From Paenibacillus chibensis (lineage in GTDB: Bacteria; Bacillota; Bacilli; Paenibacillales; Paenibacillaceae): DNA of 64,000 nt. Where the stretch lies: positions 124,001-188,000 of the forward strand of contig NZ_BIMK01000010.1 of assembly GCF_004001045.1 (NCBI RefSeq), written 5' to 3'. The notes beneath the pieces are model-generated. The model worked only from the letters and a program-made list of their open reading frames with translations. It did no database searches and was not told the origin of the DNA. Position numbers and translations under genes: made by a program. This document shows positions 26,828 to 38,000 of the stretch, piece by piece; position 1 is the first letter of the stretch, and each line of letters opens with the position of its first letter.

Positions 26828-27370
26828 TTATCCGATTGTCTTCAATCTGCGTGCATACATCAAAAAGCTATCCTGATCGAACGACACGAAGTAGACATGC
26901 TTGATGCTGTTCAAGCTTCCCGCCAGCTCAGCAATCGTGTCTACAGCGATGTCGCAGGCAGGCGATTTCGGAAAACCGTATATGCCTGTGCTGATATTGG
27001 GGAAAGCGATGCTTGCCGCCCGATGCGTCTCTGCCAGTTTTACGGACTCCATATAACAGCTGCGCAGCAGCTCGTGCTCGCGCTGTTCTCCGCCCCTCCA
27101 TACAGGACCGACAGTATGAATGACGTATTGAGCATTTAAATATCCTGCGGTCGTGATGACGGCGCAGCCGGTTCGGCAGCCTCCCTGACGTTCGCGGATC
27201 CGCATGCATTCCTCCAGGATTGCCGGACCTCCGGCACGATGGATCGCCCCATCGACCCCGCCGCCGCCAAGCAAACTGCTGTTGGCCGCATTTACAATGC
27301 AGTCCGCAGCTACTTCAGTGATATCGCCTTCCACAGCCTCCAGCGTAATTCCGTTCAACTGCACTCTCAT
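26828..27370 (-). CDS. Macro-domain protein (O-acetyl-ADP-ribose deacetylase-like)
   Basis: A 180-residue single macro domain. The ADP-ribose site is clear: DCIVNAANSSLLGGGGVDGAIHRAGG, then VIHTVGPVW and FPNISTGIYGFP. Bacterial relatives such as YmdB hydrolyse O-acetyl-ADP-ribose or remove ADP-ribose from proteins; the conserved Asn and the GGGGVDGAI loop needed for this are kept. It overlaps the upstream GNAT gene by four bases (ATGA), so both come from one message and are translated in a coupled way. Confidence 0.9.
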   Translation of the reverse strand: MRVQLNGITLEAVEGDITEVAADCIVNAANSSLLGGGGVDGAIHRAGGPAILEECMRIRERQGGCRTGCAVITTAGYLNAQYVIHTVGPVWRGGEQREHELLRSCYMESVKLAETHRAASIAFPNISTGIYGFPKSPACDIAVDTIAELAGSLNSIKHVYFVSFDQDSFLMYARRLKTIG

Positions 27371-27900
27371 GCGATTACCTCATTTAAACATAACCACTCC
27401 AGGCAAATCTCCTGAACGGATACCCCGCCGATTTGCAGTTCATCCCGCATCAGAAATTGGCCTCCCAGCTTTTGATAAAATTGGACCGCGGGATTTTCTT
27501 CGAGTACCCATACAAGCATGGAAGCAAATCCCTGCTTCCGAAAATACTCGGCTATCCGATTCATCAGCTTGCGTCCATGCCCTTGGCCTTGCGCCTCCTG
27601 CATCAAATATAACGAATAAACTTCGGCGTCGATATCCAGCTCCTTTTCCCGGCTTTTACCTCCATTGATAAAACCCGCTACCGCTCCGGCCGGATTTACG
27701 AGAACGAAGGTGACCGTATCATTGGCGGGATCCAGCACTCGCGTCCACAGTTCAATTCGGGACTCAAGTTGGATCCCGTCCAGATATGCGTCAGGCACGA
27801 TCCCACGATAAGTTGTCTGCCAGCTTCCCACATGCACTGCAGCTAATGCGTGAATATCCTGCGTCTCTGCCTGTCTGATGATCCATTCAGCCTCTTCCAT
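27367..27900 (-). CDS. GNAT-family N-acetyltransferase
   Basis: A 177-residue acetyltransferase with the GNAT fold from residue 6: I-RQAETQDI opening, the AVHVGSWQTTYRG segment seen in a common subfamily, the acetyl-CoA loop EAQGQGHGRKLM and the ENPAVQFYQKLGG helix. The substrate is unknown. It is the first gene of a two-gene unit with the macro-domain protein, behind a promoter at 27950-27978. The ribosome site is weak (AAAGAAG next to the ATG). Confidence 0.85.
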   Translation of the reverse strand: MEEAEWIIRQAETQDIHALAAVHVGSWQTTYRGIVPDAYLDGIQLESRIELWTRVLDPANDTVTFVLVNPAGAVAGFINGGKSREKELDIDAEVYSLYLMQEAQGQGHGRKLMNRIAEYFRKQGFASMLVWVLEENPAVQFYQKLGGQFLMRDELQIGGVSVQEICLEWLCLNEVIA

Positions 27901-27949
27901 CTTCTTTACACCGCCCTGTCATCCAAAATCGAAAAAAGTATTATATTCG

Positions 27950-27978
27950 ACTATAGTTTTCACTCGTGGGAAAATCAA
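27950..27978 (-). promoter_or_regulatory. Promoter of the GNAT-macro operon
   Basis: On the minus strand TTGATT and TATAGT are spaced by 17 bases, 50 bases ahead of the GNAT start. The rest of the 27901-28091 gap shows no other gene-like signal. Confidence 0.5.
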
Positions 27979-28091
27979 GAGCGAAATTACCGGCAATTTA
28001 CATTCCCCCTACCGCTTGCGTGAATGATGGATGTTTGGTGCGGCTTCGGATAATAAAAACATTTTTTAGTTAAACGGTTCACTTTAACAGC

Positions 28092-28129
28092 AAAAAAACA
28101 GGCACATCAGCTCCCAACCCCTGATCTGC
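28092..28129 (-). terminator. Terminator of the two-component operon
   Basis: On the minus strand GCA-ATCAG pairs with CTGAT-TGC (one opposed mismatch), followed by CTG and seven T residues. It is ~70 bases past the kinase stop. Confidence 0.7.
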
Positions 28130-28197
28130 CGCGGTTTAACCACGCATTCTCAACTTCCGTTCCCTCAACCAAACCTTCCTGTATCTCTTCAGCCGTC

Positions 28198-29520
28198 TCA
28201 TCCCTGACGATCGCCTCTCGTATATTCAAAACTGAACCTCGCCCCGCCCAAAGACGACTCCGAGCAGGTGATTACAGCCTCCAGCCGGTCCGCGATTTGC
28301 TTGCAGATCGCAAGACCGATGCCCGTAATGCCAGCCTGTCCGGTATAATATCTGTCAAATACAGAACCTCTCTCATGGACGGGCACTCCGGGACCGTCAT
28401 CATCCACGCTGATGCAGAATCCGCCTGGAGCTTCCTTCATCGTCAGCCTCACTTCAGTGGATGCATACCGCACGGCATTTTGCATGAAATTCATTGCTAC
28501 CTGAAAAATCTGCTCTGCCGGCACGGCCATCTCCAATGCATCGCCATCCAGAGACGTGCGGATATGCCGTTCCGCCGCTGCCGGCGCCATCAATTGATGC
28601 ACATGCTCCATCATCTCCAGCACATCCACCTCCGTCAGCTTCCATTCCTCCTGAACGGTTTCCATCCGCGTGAGCTGCAGCAGCCGGTCAACCATCTCGA
28701 TCAGTCTTTCCGACTCCGCTGTAACGACATTCAGGCCAAGCTCCACGGATACCACCTGATCCTTGACAGCCGATGCGTATCCCTGGATGGACATCAGCGG
28801 CGTGCGCAGCTCATGCGATACATTTTGCAGAAATTCGATCTGCTGCTGGTGCTGCTTCTGTATGCGTCCGGACATGCTGGAAAAGGTATTGATCAGCTGG
28901 CCGATTTCCGACGTGTCTCCTTCAGGTATGCCAAGACTCCGGTAGCTCGGATGAAACTTGCTGACCGCTTCCTTGAGCTGCTGCAGCGGCCGGGTCGTCT
29001 TCCAGACGAACCAAAGACCCACGATGAAAATAACGCAGAAGCTGATGATGATGGATATGAAAGAAACCCGCAGCACCCTACCCGAGATCTGCTTCAGGAT
29101 ATCCATAGGCGTATAGATAATGATGCGCAGCCCATGATCCAGCTTTTGATGGGTGTACATCATTTTCTGACCATCCAATGTAAAAAAATGATTGCGGGGG
29201 CTCATCGAAACATGAATCGTTTGCCCCTCCTTATTGTCATCGCCGGCGGCAATGATTTTATCGTTGGCATCCACCACGAAAAAGTCCGCGTAGAACATGC
29301 GGTCGCGAAACCGCAGCTCCAAATCCTCTGTGCTCAAATCCCCTACATCGCCGCCTTCGATAATATCGATAGCCTTGGTCATTTGCAGCCGCAACTGGTT
29401 TCGGGCCTGGTCCATCAGCATCCCGTCAATAAGCCTGCTAAAAAGGAATACCGTGGTCAGCACCGAGCATACCATCACGATGATAAGGGAAGTGAAAATT
29501 CTGCCCCGGATCGTCCGCAT
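28198..29520 (-). CDS. Membrane sensor histidine kinase
   Basis: A 440-residue kinase: TM1 (~7-30), an extracellular sensor domain of ~135 residues, TM2 (~160-182), HAMP linker, the H-box NVSHELRTPL, the N-box NFMQNAVRYA, and G-boxes DDDGPGVP and GITGIGLAICKQIA. It autophosphorylates on the H-box His and hands the phosphate to the OmpR-type partner encoded just upstream. The ATG (29520) overlaps the regulator stop as TGATG, so they are coupled. The signal is unknown; a cell-envelope stimulus is a guess based on the domain layout. Confidence 0.9.
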   Translation of the reverse strand: MRTIRGRIFTSLIIVMVCSVLTTVFLFSRLIDGMLMDQARNQLRLQMTKAIDIIEGGDVGDLSTEDLELRFRDRMFYADFFVVDANDKIIAAGDDNKEGQTIHVSMSPRNHFFTLDGQKMMYTHQKLDHGLRIIIYTPMDILKQISGRVLRVSFISIIISFCVIFIVGLWFVWKTTRPLQQLKEAVSKFHPSYRSLGIPEGDTSEIGQLINTFSSMSGRIQKQHQQQIEFLQNVSHELRTPLMSIQGYASAVKDQVVSVELGLNVVTAESERLIEMVDRLLQLTRMETVQEEWKLTEVDVLEMMEHVHQLMAPAAAERHIRTSLDGDALEMAVPAEQIFQVAMNFMQNAVRYASTEVRLTMKEAPGGFCISVDDDGPGVPVHERGSVFDRYYTGQAGITGIGLAICKQIADRLEAVITCSESSLGGARFSFEYTRGDRQG

Positions 29521-30218
29521 CAGCCCTTCACCGTCGCTTTGTAACCAAAGCCCCACAAGGTTTCGATCTGCAGCCCGGCGCCCGACTCACCCAGCTTTTT
29601 GCGCAATCTTTTAACAAGATCGTCCACAACCCGAGGCTCTCCCATAAAATCATATTTCCATACCTGCTGGATGAACTGCTCCCTGCTGAAAGGCCGCTCC
29701 AGATGTCTGATCAAAAACACAAGCAGTTCATATTCGCGTGAAGTAAACGACACCTCCCGCCCTTCAACCTGCACCATTCTGAATGCCTCGTTTAATGTTA
29801 TATTGCCGATGCTGATGCCGCCCTTATCCCCATCTTGACCTTCGGGGGAACGATAAGTCTGCACCAGGCGAAGCATACCTTTGACCCGGCCGACAAGCTC
29901 TCTCGGATGAAACGGCTTGCGCAAAAAGTCGTTGCAGCCCAGCTCCAGGCCGATGATCCGATCCATCTCCTCGCCCCGCGCCGAAATCATAATGATGGGC
30001 ATCTCCGTAAACGTACGAATGGCTGTCAGCAGGGTGAGCCCGTTCACTCCGGGCATCATAATGTCCAGGATTAAACAGTCCGGTTTATCCGCCCGCACCT
30101 TCTCCACCAGATCGCTACCCTCGGAGAAGGCGGAAACCGTAAACTCATCCTTCCGCAAATATTCCGTAATCAATTGCAAAATATTGGCATCGTCATCCAC
30201 GACAAAAATATGTGCCAT
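29520..30218 (-). CDS. OmpR-family response regulator
   Basis: About 232 residues: receiver domain (VVDDDAN opening, phosphoacceptor Asp in LILDIMMPG, Thr/Ser-like switch MISARG, Lys in RKPF) and a C-terminal winged helix (FTSREYELLVFLIRH, then VDDLVKRLRKKL and ETLWGFGYK). It is partner to the kinase that overlaps its stop. The start is either 30218 or 30227; the run GGGGGG is better spaced for 30218. The upstream neighbour is the Lys/Ala-rich secreted protein gene, behind a terminator. Confidence 0.9.
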   Translation of the reverse strand: MAHIFVVDDDANILQLITEYLRKDEFTVSAFSEGSDLVEKVRADKPDCLILDIMMPGVNGLTLLTAIRTFTEMPIIMISARGEEMDRIIGLELGCNDFLRKPFHPRELVGRVKGMLRLVQTYRSPEGQDGDKGGISIGNITLNEAFRMVQVEGREVSFTSREYELLVFLIRHLERPFSREQFIQQVWKYDFMGEPRVVDDLVKRLRKKLGESGAGLQIETLWGFGYKATVKG

Positions 30219-30272
30219 CTCCGTCATCCCCCCGATATTTCTTTATTTTACTCCCCGCGGAGCAGGCGTTGC

Positions 30273-30307
30273 AAAAAGGCGGGAAGACCTGATGTCTCCC
30301 CGCCTTT
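30273..30307 (-). terminator. Terminator after the Lys/Ala-rich protein gene
   Basis: On the minus strand AAAGGCGGGGAGAC pairs with GTCTTCCCGCCTTT (one mismatch) around a five-base loop, with five T residues in the tail. Confidence 0.85.
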
Positions 30308-30323
30308 CCCGTTTCCGCAACGC

Positions 30324-30773
30324 TTATTTATTCTTCTTCACCGCTGGCTTTTGGACTGCTTTTTTGACCGCTGCTTTATGTGCTTTGACATGGTGTTTTT
30401 TCACATGATGTTTTTTGATTTTATGTTTGGAATGTTTGAATTTCACCGCTTTTTTCGCCGCTTTGACCTGTTTCGCTGCTTTCGCAGGTTTCGTGGATTT
30501 CGAAGTCGTGGCTGTCTTTGCAGCTTTGGTCGTCTTCGTTGTTTTAACGGCTTTCGCAGGGGAGGCCGCCTTCTTTACCTTGACCGTGGTTTTGTCGACG
30601 GCGGATGTTTTCGCTGCTTTCGTTTCAGCCTTTTGTTCCACCTTCACAGGTGCTTTGACCGCGGAAGCGGCGGGCTTCGCGGAATCGGCAAATGCCGCAG
30701 TTCCTGCACTCGCGAGTAAAAGAACGGATGTGATACCGGAAATCAGCCATTTTTTGGACCATGTGTTGTTCAT
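30324..30773 (-). CDS. Secreted Lys/Ala/His-rich low-complexity protein
   Basis: A 149-residue exported protein. A signal peptide (SKKWLISGITSVLLLASAGTAAFA) is followed by ~118 residues made almost only of Lys, Ala, Val, Thr, Pro and, near the C terminus, His (KHKIKKHHVKKHHVK). PAKA/AAKK-type repeats recall histone H1 tails. No catalytic motif is present. A polybasic secreted protein could bind teichoic acid, nucleic acid or metal; this is inference. The ATG has GAGAGGAG upstream. It has its own terminator and lies upstream of a two-component system that might respond to the same envelope cue. Confidence 0.75.
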   Translation of the reverse strand: MNNTWSKKWLISGITSVLLLASAGTAAFADSAKPAASAVKAPVKVEQKAETKAAKTSAVDKTTVKVKKAASPAKAVKTTKTTKAAKTATTSKSTKPAKAAKQVKAAKKAVKFKHSKHKIKKHHVKKHHVKAHKAAVKKAVQKPAVKKNK

Positions 30774-30888
30774 GTCGTAAAACTCCTCTCGATTGGGTAT
30801 GCCTTTATACTACAGACCAATCATGTGAGAGAAGTCGGAAAGCCGTGTGAAAAGTATATGAAAATAGCTACAAACATGTCATGTTTAC

Positions 30889-31347
30889 TCAGACGATGTA
30901 ATCCAGCACGGTTTCCCCGCCGATAATCTCGCCGGTTTCCACGAACCCGAAGCTCTTGTACAGGCGGTTCGCAACCGTGTTGTCGGGGACATGGGAAATT
31001 CGGATTTTAGTGCAATCCGCATGGCTTTTTTGCTGGTTGATGACCGCCGCAAGTCCCGCTTTGCCATATCCCTTGCCCTGGTAACGTTCATCTATCATAA
31101 ACCGGCAAATCCAGAATGAACCGTCTTCCGGGTATACCTCCTCATCGAAAAGCGCGAATCCGACCATCGTATCATCGGCATAAATGCCATAAGGCCGGGT
31201 AGATGGCTCACGCTCGGCTTTCTCCAGAGAATTCGTATTGGGGGCGACCAGCCGCTGCTGATCTTCCCTCGGCTTCAGCTGCAAACAGGCTTCCCGGTTT
31301 TCATCGGAGATCGGTTTCAGATATACGTTCGCTATTATATTGGGCAT
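30889..31347 (-). CDS. GNAT acetyltransferase, spermine/spermidine (BltD/SpeG)-like
   Basis: A 152-residue GNAT. The pattern LKPISDENREACLQLKP, then PYGIYADDTMVGFALFD, FWICRFMIDERYQGKGYGKAG and the terminal NRLYKSFGFVETGEI resembles BltD and other polyamine acetyltransferases, which transfer acetyl from acetyl-CoA to spermidine or spermine. The ATG at 31347 has GAGGAAG upstream; the 16-residue extension is rejected. The polyamine role is by resemblance only. Confidence 0.8.
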   Translation of the reverse strand: MPNIIANVYLKPISDENREACLQLKPREDQQRLVAPNTNSLEKAEREPSTRPYGIYADDTMVGFALFDEEVYPEDGSFWICRFMIDERYQGKGYGKAGLAAVINQQKSHADCTKIRISHVPDNTVANRLYKSFGFVETGEIIGGETVLDYIV

Positions 31348-31428
31348 AACCAGCTTCCTCTTTTCGCATGGTTTGTGTGAAACATGAACCCGCATCGTGT
31401 TGGTGGTGCCTGTGATCGGTCGTAACGG

Positions 31429-31917
31429 CTATAGCTTTTTTACGCTTTCCTTCAGCGTGGTTTGGCTTTCCATGTCATAAACTTCGTGGATTTCAAAGGT
31501 CCCTTCCTCAAAAAAGAGCGGAAACCGGCGCTTGAACCAATCCTGCATGGGCAGCGAGGTCGCTTCACGGATCGGTACCCACAGCAGCTCCCCTTCCGGA
31601 GGATCCGCAAGCAGTTCTCCCTCAAATGAGGTCGCCAGATAGTTGAAGACCATGTACCGGTAATTAGAGGACGGATCGACGAATTCCTCGAGTCCTTTAT
31701 AGACGAGGTCTTTCACAATCAGTCCCGTTTCTTCACGCACTTCGCGGATCGCCCCTTCAGTCAAACTCTCCGGAAACTCCACCTTGCCCCCAGGACCGAT
31801 GTATCCGGGAAAACCGCGCTTGCTCGGCCGGTTCAGAAGCAAAACCTTGTCTCCGTCCTGAACGAGACACATGGTGTATAATGCGACTTCTATCATCGGT
31901 GGCGCTGATTGGATCAT
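31429..31917 (-). CDS. Nudix hydrolase (8-oxo-dGTP diphosphatase-like)
   Basis: A 162-residue Nudix protein. The box GGKVEFPESLTEGAIREVREETGL fits GX5EX7REUXEEXGU exactly (split here only by listing). The N-terminal YTMCLVQDGDKVLLLNRP strand and the YRYMVFNYLA region suggest the MutT-like nucleotide-cleaning branch, but Nudix specificity cannot be read safely. The ATG follows AGGAGA. It is 81 bases upstream of the polyamine-type acetyltransferase gene. Confidence 0.85.
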   Translation of the reverse strand: MIQSAPPMIEVALYTMCLVQDGDKVLLLNRPSKRGFPGYIGPGGKVEFPESLTEGAIREVREETGLIVKDLVYKGLEEFVDPSSNYRYMVFNYLATSFEGELLADPPEGELLWVPIREATSLPMQDWFKRRFPLFFEEGTFEIHEVYDMESQTTLKESVKKL

Positions 31918-32050
31918 TTCGTTCTCTCCTCTTCGTATTCACGCAATGCCATAGTAAAAAGTTAAGTTGTTCAATGGATATAATATGGATCATTCTATCA
32001 TAATTGACATAACGAGAATATACTTGCAGCGAGCCGCATCTATGCGTTGA

Positions 32051-32082
32051 AAAGAGAAAGACCGCCCCAATCGGCGGTCTTT
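32051..32082 (-). terminator. Terminator of the GH87-like SLH gene
   Basis: AAAGACCGCC (32057-32066) pairs with GGCGGTCTTT (32073-32082) around a six-base loop. A CT-rich tail follows on the minus strand. Confidence 0.8.
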
Positions 32083-32094
32083 CCTTATGATTAT

Positions 32095-35000
32095 TTATTC
32101 ATTGATCAGCTTCAATGCAACCAGAATCCGCTTGATCATGACCGCGGCCTCTGCCCGGCTGGTCGTCTGATCCGGTTTGAATTCCCCTGACGGCAGGCCT
32201 GTTACCAGTCCTTGGCTGGCCGTAAATTCCACGGCAGTCTTGGCCCAGGCGGAAATTCGTCCTGCATCTTTAAATATCGGCCCGTTTGGTTCCGACGCAG
32301 TCGCCTTCATCTGATCGATAAGTCGAATGGCCCGCTCAGCCATTACGGCCATCTCTTCACGGGTAATCGTCCGGTTCGGCCGGAATGTGCCGTCCTCGTA
32401 GCCTGTAACGATTCCCAGCCGCGCGGCTAAACCTACCGCTTGACTGTACCATGCCGCGCCGCCCACATCCTTGAACGCCGGAGCATCGTTACCTTCGGCC
32501 GACAGATCCAATGCGCGGAACAGCATCGAGGCGAACTCGGCCCGAGTGACGGCACGCCCTGGAGCAAACCGTCCATCCGGTTCCCCCTTGATAATCAATT
32601 TGGAAGCAAGCTGTTCGATTTCACTTTGCGCCCAGTGACCTGTGATATCGGTCATAACCGGGTGAACTTGCGCGACCGTGAATACCCCGTTCACCGTGCT
32701 TTTCACGGTCACAACCGTATGACCGTTCTCGACCGCGAACAGCGCAGGCACGCTGCGGAAGGTTCCGGACGCTTCATCATAGAGGAGAACTGTGCTTCGC
32801 TGCGGATTCAGCGCTTCGTTCAGTGTGTACTGACGGATCAGATACAATGGACTGGTGTTCTGAACGGATGCGGCTTCCCCGCTGCGAATGACAGAAATGG
32901 AGGTTTCGAATCCAAGACCTATCAGCGTTATGGCCTGCTGTTTGGCAGAAGCACTCAATCGTTCCTGACGTGCAGCGTCCAGCTGGCTTACCGCGAACCG
33001 GATCACCGCATTCGGATCGGATCCGCCGCTTCTCTTGAGAAGATCCTCCGTTTGCTTTAACGGGAAGATGTAAACCAAGTCGCCGTGAATGAGTTTTAGA
33101 CTGCCATCGGGATCGGCTGCGGCAGCTGCGAGCAGCGCTTTGGCGCTGAAGCCGATTTCCCCGTTCTCGTCGGTCTTGAGCTCGATCCATGGCTGTGCTT
33201 TCGCAGCTGCCGTTTGAAGCGCCGCGTCAGCCGCGGCGGTGTGGCTTGCTCCTGCCGCTCCGCTGCTTCCACCATTGCTGCCGGAGTTGCCGCCGCTTCC
33301 TCCATCCCCGCCGCCCGGAGCGCCTGGATCGCCAGGATCGACGACTGGCGGCTCTTTGTACACCGAAGCAAATCCCTGATTGATTTCTTCAAAGCGAAGT
33401 CCCGTGGACGGATTCGATACCATGTTCATCCGGTCATTCCGGATAATTACATTATCTACGGTAATGAGGCCCTTTACGCCGCTTGTCGCTTCGATACCGT
33501 TTGTACCCGTACCGTCAATAACCAAATGATTCAAGAGGACATGCTTGATGTCAAAGTCGCCGTGGGCCAGAAGCCCCGCAAAGGTGCTGTCTTTCACCGT
33601 ATTGTTTCTGACGATGACTTCTCCGTTCATGCTGCTCTCCCCGGCATACAGCCAGATCGCGCCGAGATTGACGCCATATCCGCTGTCATAACTGCCGGTG
33701 CGGAGCAAAGTGTTGCGTTCCACAAGCGTAGTGCCGCCAAAAGGCTCTGCGGTGAAACGTGTGGACACCGCAATCCCTGCCCCATTCGCAATCGTATCCT
33801 TGGCGATATTATCCTGGATTTTGTTGTCCTTGCCGCCGAAGACTACGATGTTATCCGCGAGCCAAGGCAGCGAAACGGTGTTAAAGCGAGCGGTATTGTT
33901 CACGCTCGGCGTACGTTCATCGCCGTTCACGTCCTTCAGCTTGGCATCCGTAAATGACCACATCGCAATGCCGTCGTCGCCGGGATAGCGGATATCCGAC
34001 TGCTCCATCATGCTGTTGCTCGTGCCGACGGCAAAATTGATGCCATCCGCCATCAAATCGCGGATGCGCAAGCCCATCATATAGAGGCCGTTCGTGCGCG
34101 CCTTTTCACCCACGGGCTGCGTCAGCCAGAGGCCCGCTTTGGTATGCTCGATCCACACGCTCTGAATGACCGATCCGGATCCGAAAGCACCATGAAAAGC
34201 ATTCGTGAACGCCTCATCGTCCCGGACGTTTATCCCTCCGTCAATCAGCAGGTCATAGACCTCCACTCTGCCTCCGTGCCCGAAGAACTTGGCACCGTTC
34301 AGCGTGGTATTCCACATCCCCGCACCGCGGATGATGGCGGAATTCAAATCCAGCAGACCGTCCCCGACCTCGAAGGTACCTGCTGGGAACCAAACGCCCT
34401 TCCCTTGCTTCTCAGCCTCGGCGAGCGCCTGTCTGAACGCTCCCGTATCATCAGCTCCATCGTCTGGAACCGCCCCGAAGTCCGTCACGGAAAGGAACCC
34501 TTCCGGCATGGAATAGGCCGAACCGACCTGCTCCATATCGATCAGATCGAGCGTATAGCTTGCTGCATGATCGCTCGCGCTCTTTTCAAGACGGATCACA
34601 GCTCCTTCCGGAACGTCCCCGATCTTCGCATGGATTTCATCGTAAAAGCGGTGAGCGCTGCCTTGGCGCGGGTCATTGGACCATGGATAGCTGCCGTATT
34701 CCCACGCATACTTGCTGGTCAAATGCAGACTCTGCTTGAAGACGCCATTGATATAGAGAGATAACGTTTCTTCCTTACCTTGGCCTGTGTCATCATCCGG
34801 GATGGAGTAACGCAATACCATGGTGTTCGCCGCCTTCGCGAGCGGGAACTCCACATAATCACCGGTGCGCTGCAGCGTAACGGCCTGTCTGCCGGAGGCT
34901 TCGGACGCCAAGCTGCGGTATTTGCGTGATGGTCCGATGACTTCCCCATTCGTCTTCGTATCCTCCGCCTCATAGCTGATGTAAGGAAGCGTGGCTCCGC

Positions 35001-38000
35001 GGTACGATTTGGCAGTGCTATGATCAACTGTGAGGCTGGTGATCACAGATGGGCTGAAGGCATTCGGACTGCCTTCCACCGAAACGGTATTCATGCCAGC
35101 TCTCAGCTTCAGCTTGATAGCGGCCGTATTCGATGCAATACCGCCTTTCAGACTGATTGTCTGCGCATCCAGCCCGTTGGCGGATACGCTAATGTTCAGC
35201 TCCAAGTCGGACTTGTAACCGATATGCGCTTCATATTCGCCGTCCGCCTGGGCATGCACCGCAAACCGCAGGACATCATCGCTGCTGAACGCTTGATTAG
35301 CGGGATATACCACATTGGAGGCTACCTTCTCGAAGGACCACAGCGCTTTCGTATCTGTTTTGCCCGATAATCCGTATTCAGGCTGCCGGTCCGCATATCG
35401 CAGGCTGCCTTCCGCCTTCGCGCTCGTCAGCGTACGGTATCCCAAATGCTCTTCGATGTTCCACTGAACGTTCAATCCGCTAGTTCCCGAGACGGTTTGC
35501 ACGCCAAGCTTATCGTCGATGGACAAATAACGGCCGGAGGCTGCATTTTTAAGCAAAAATCTGCCGTTCATGTCCTGAAGCAGCCATTTCGCGGAAGCCT
35601 GCGGCTCCGAGCTGTTCACGTAGGTTAGCCGTCCGCCTTGTTCGGCAAGCACCTGGTTGCTGTCGTAGGCTCGAATGAGGATCTGATTCAGATCGTCTTG
35701 AACCGGCGTCGACGTCGCCAAATTTCTCGGCTCCTCCATGGAAGGGGTCGTATACTTTTCGGCTGCCGTCTCGAGCTTCCACTGTACCGAGCCCCATGAT
35801 GCCGGCCAAAGTCCACGTTCAGCGTAGCCGGCGTTATTTTGAACATTGACCAGTTCATCGTCGGCATCCCCAAACAGGCTGCGGATCACAACGGAATCGC
35901 CTTGGCCGGAGCGTGTCACGGACCAGAAGGATGTGCCATCCTGCTGAGGTGTGTCTCCCTTGCTCTCCAAGAAGCTGTAATCCTTGTTCAAGGTCAGGTA
36001 ATGGCCCGTACCGCGGTTGCGAATCGTCTGGCGGTCGCCGTCGCGCCCGATAAGCCACTGGCTATAGCCGTTGTCGGCGGCCGGTTTGCCGTATAATACG
36101 ACGCCGCTTTTATTTTCATACAAATACTGGCCGTTCGCCGCGCTCTGAATCCGAACCGGCTGGTCTGGGATCGGCTGCGCAGCCGCCTGTACCGGTATGG
36201 CTTCAAACTGGGCGGCATCTTTGTTTTCAGCTCCCGGGGCCTTGCTCATTTTCAGCGCGGGAGCCCCGCTGTCATCTGCGGCTGCGTACAGGTAATGCCC
36301 CGCCCAGCCGCTTTTGAAGCGAACGAGTCCCGTGCTGCCGTCCTTCTGCACGTACCATTTCACGCTGGCCCAGCTGGGTTGAATTTCCTTCAGCGTCTGT
36401 ACAGTTTCCGCCGGGTCGTCCTCGGCTTCATGGCCGGCGATGTTTTCCAGGGCAATGTAGAAGCCTGAGCCCTGATTTTTGAGCAGCACCGCATTCCCGC
36501 TGTCTTCGAGGAACCAGATGGAATAAGGATCGGTGGCCTCTACGTCGCCGTAAGTCACCTGCCCGACGGTCGGCTGGGAGGTCGGCTTTTCGTACAGGTA
36601 TTCGTTTGAATCCTTCAGCTTGAAACGGAACAGCTGCTGTTTGTTTTCCGACACGGTTATGAACTTCCAATGCGGACTGCCCCAGTTCGGATTGATGACG
36701 CCGTACTCCGCATACTTGGTCAGATTCTGCAAGGAGACGAATTTATCCGCATCCTTCCCAGGCAAGTAATCCATCATGCTTGTGATGAGGTAGGTGCCTC
36801 CCCCGAGATCCTTAACCGACCACATATACCCCGGCTCCACCTGCTGAGGATCTGTAATCGCGGTTGCTTGAATATGGCCCTCAGGCATGTCTTGAATGTT
36901 CATATAATGGCCGGTCTCTCGGTTTTTGAAAAGCTTGCGTCCGTTGTACTTCTCGATGCTCCATTGGTCTCGCCGGTCTCCGGTACGCTGGTTTCCATAC
37001 TTGATGGTGCCGTCCGGCTGTTCATACAGATAGAACGGCTGCCATTCATTTTGAATGCGGATATACGTTTGTTCCCCGTTAGACGAAGCCGTAGGATCGA
37101 CGATTTGCCACTGCGATTCCAGGCTGGACGCATCCGTGCTAACGTTCAGGCTTCCATCGCTTGCCGCCGCGATATAGCTGCCGCTTGCAGCAATGCTCTC
37201 CATGGTCTGATAATCGTCGACGTCTTTAGAGCTTCGGAATACCCACTGGCTCTGTGCTTCCCCGGCATTCGCAGCCACCGCTTCAATCCCGCTGCCGCCA
37301 TAGGTGACGTAATGTCCCGTCGACGCGTTCCGGATCCGCTTGTTGCCGTCAAAATCCTCGATATACCACAGCGCCAGGCTGTCCCCTCCTGCGTCCTGCA
37401 GGCTGCCATGCTTCACTTGCCCGTTTGCTTCATACCAAAAGTCACTGCTGGTCTGCTCGTTGCTGTAAGCGGCAATCCGCACGGGCTTCATGTCCGTAAC
37501 CTGCACGATTCTCCACTGTGCGCTGGGATTCGAAAGATCTCCCGGCCAATTATTGGAGCGAACATCCTGATCCCCGTCAAACTGCGTATGAAGCCAGCAT
37601 GTAATCGGATTTTCCGTATCCGCCTCCGGCCTTGAGCTGACATTCTCGAATATTACGTAGCCCGAAGCATCCGGAGCCTCCTTCTGAAGCCATTCGCTTA
37701 AGCTCGGATCCTTCGAATCCGGATCTTGGGCAAGCGCTCCGGCCCATGTGGTCGTATTCTGCGTGACGAGGTGACCCGTGGCCCGGTTGCGGATCAACGT
37801 GCTGCCCGGGATATCGCCTGGTTCCAGATACCACTGCGCATTCATGTCGCCCGCTTCGGCTTTGGCATATTGGACTTTTCCGTCCTTTTCCACCATCACC
37901 TGTCCCACGCGCTGCCGGCTTTCCAATTGAACGGGCGAGCGGTTATCCACGGGCACGAATGCCCACTGCGGACTTTCGAACGTAATATTGATGTCGGCGC

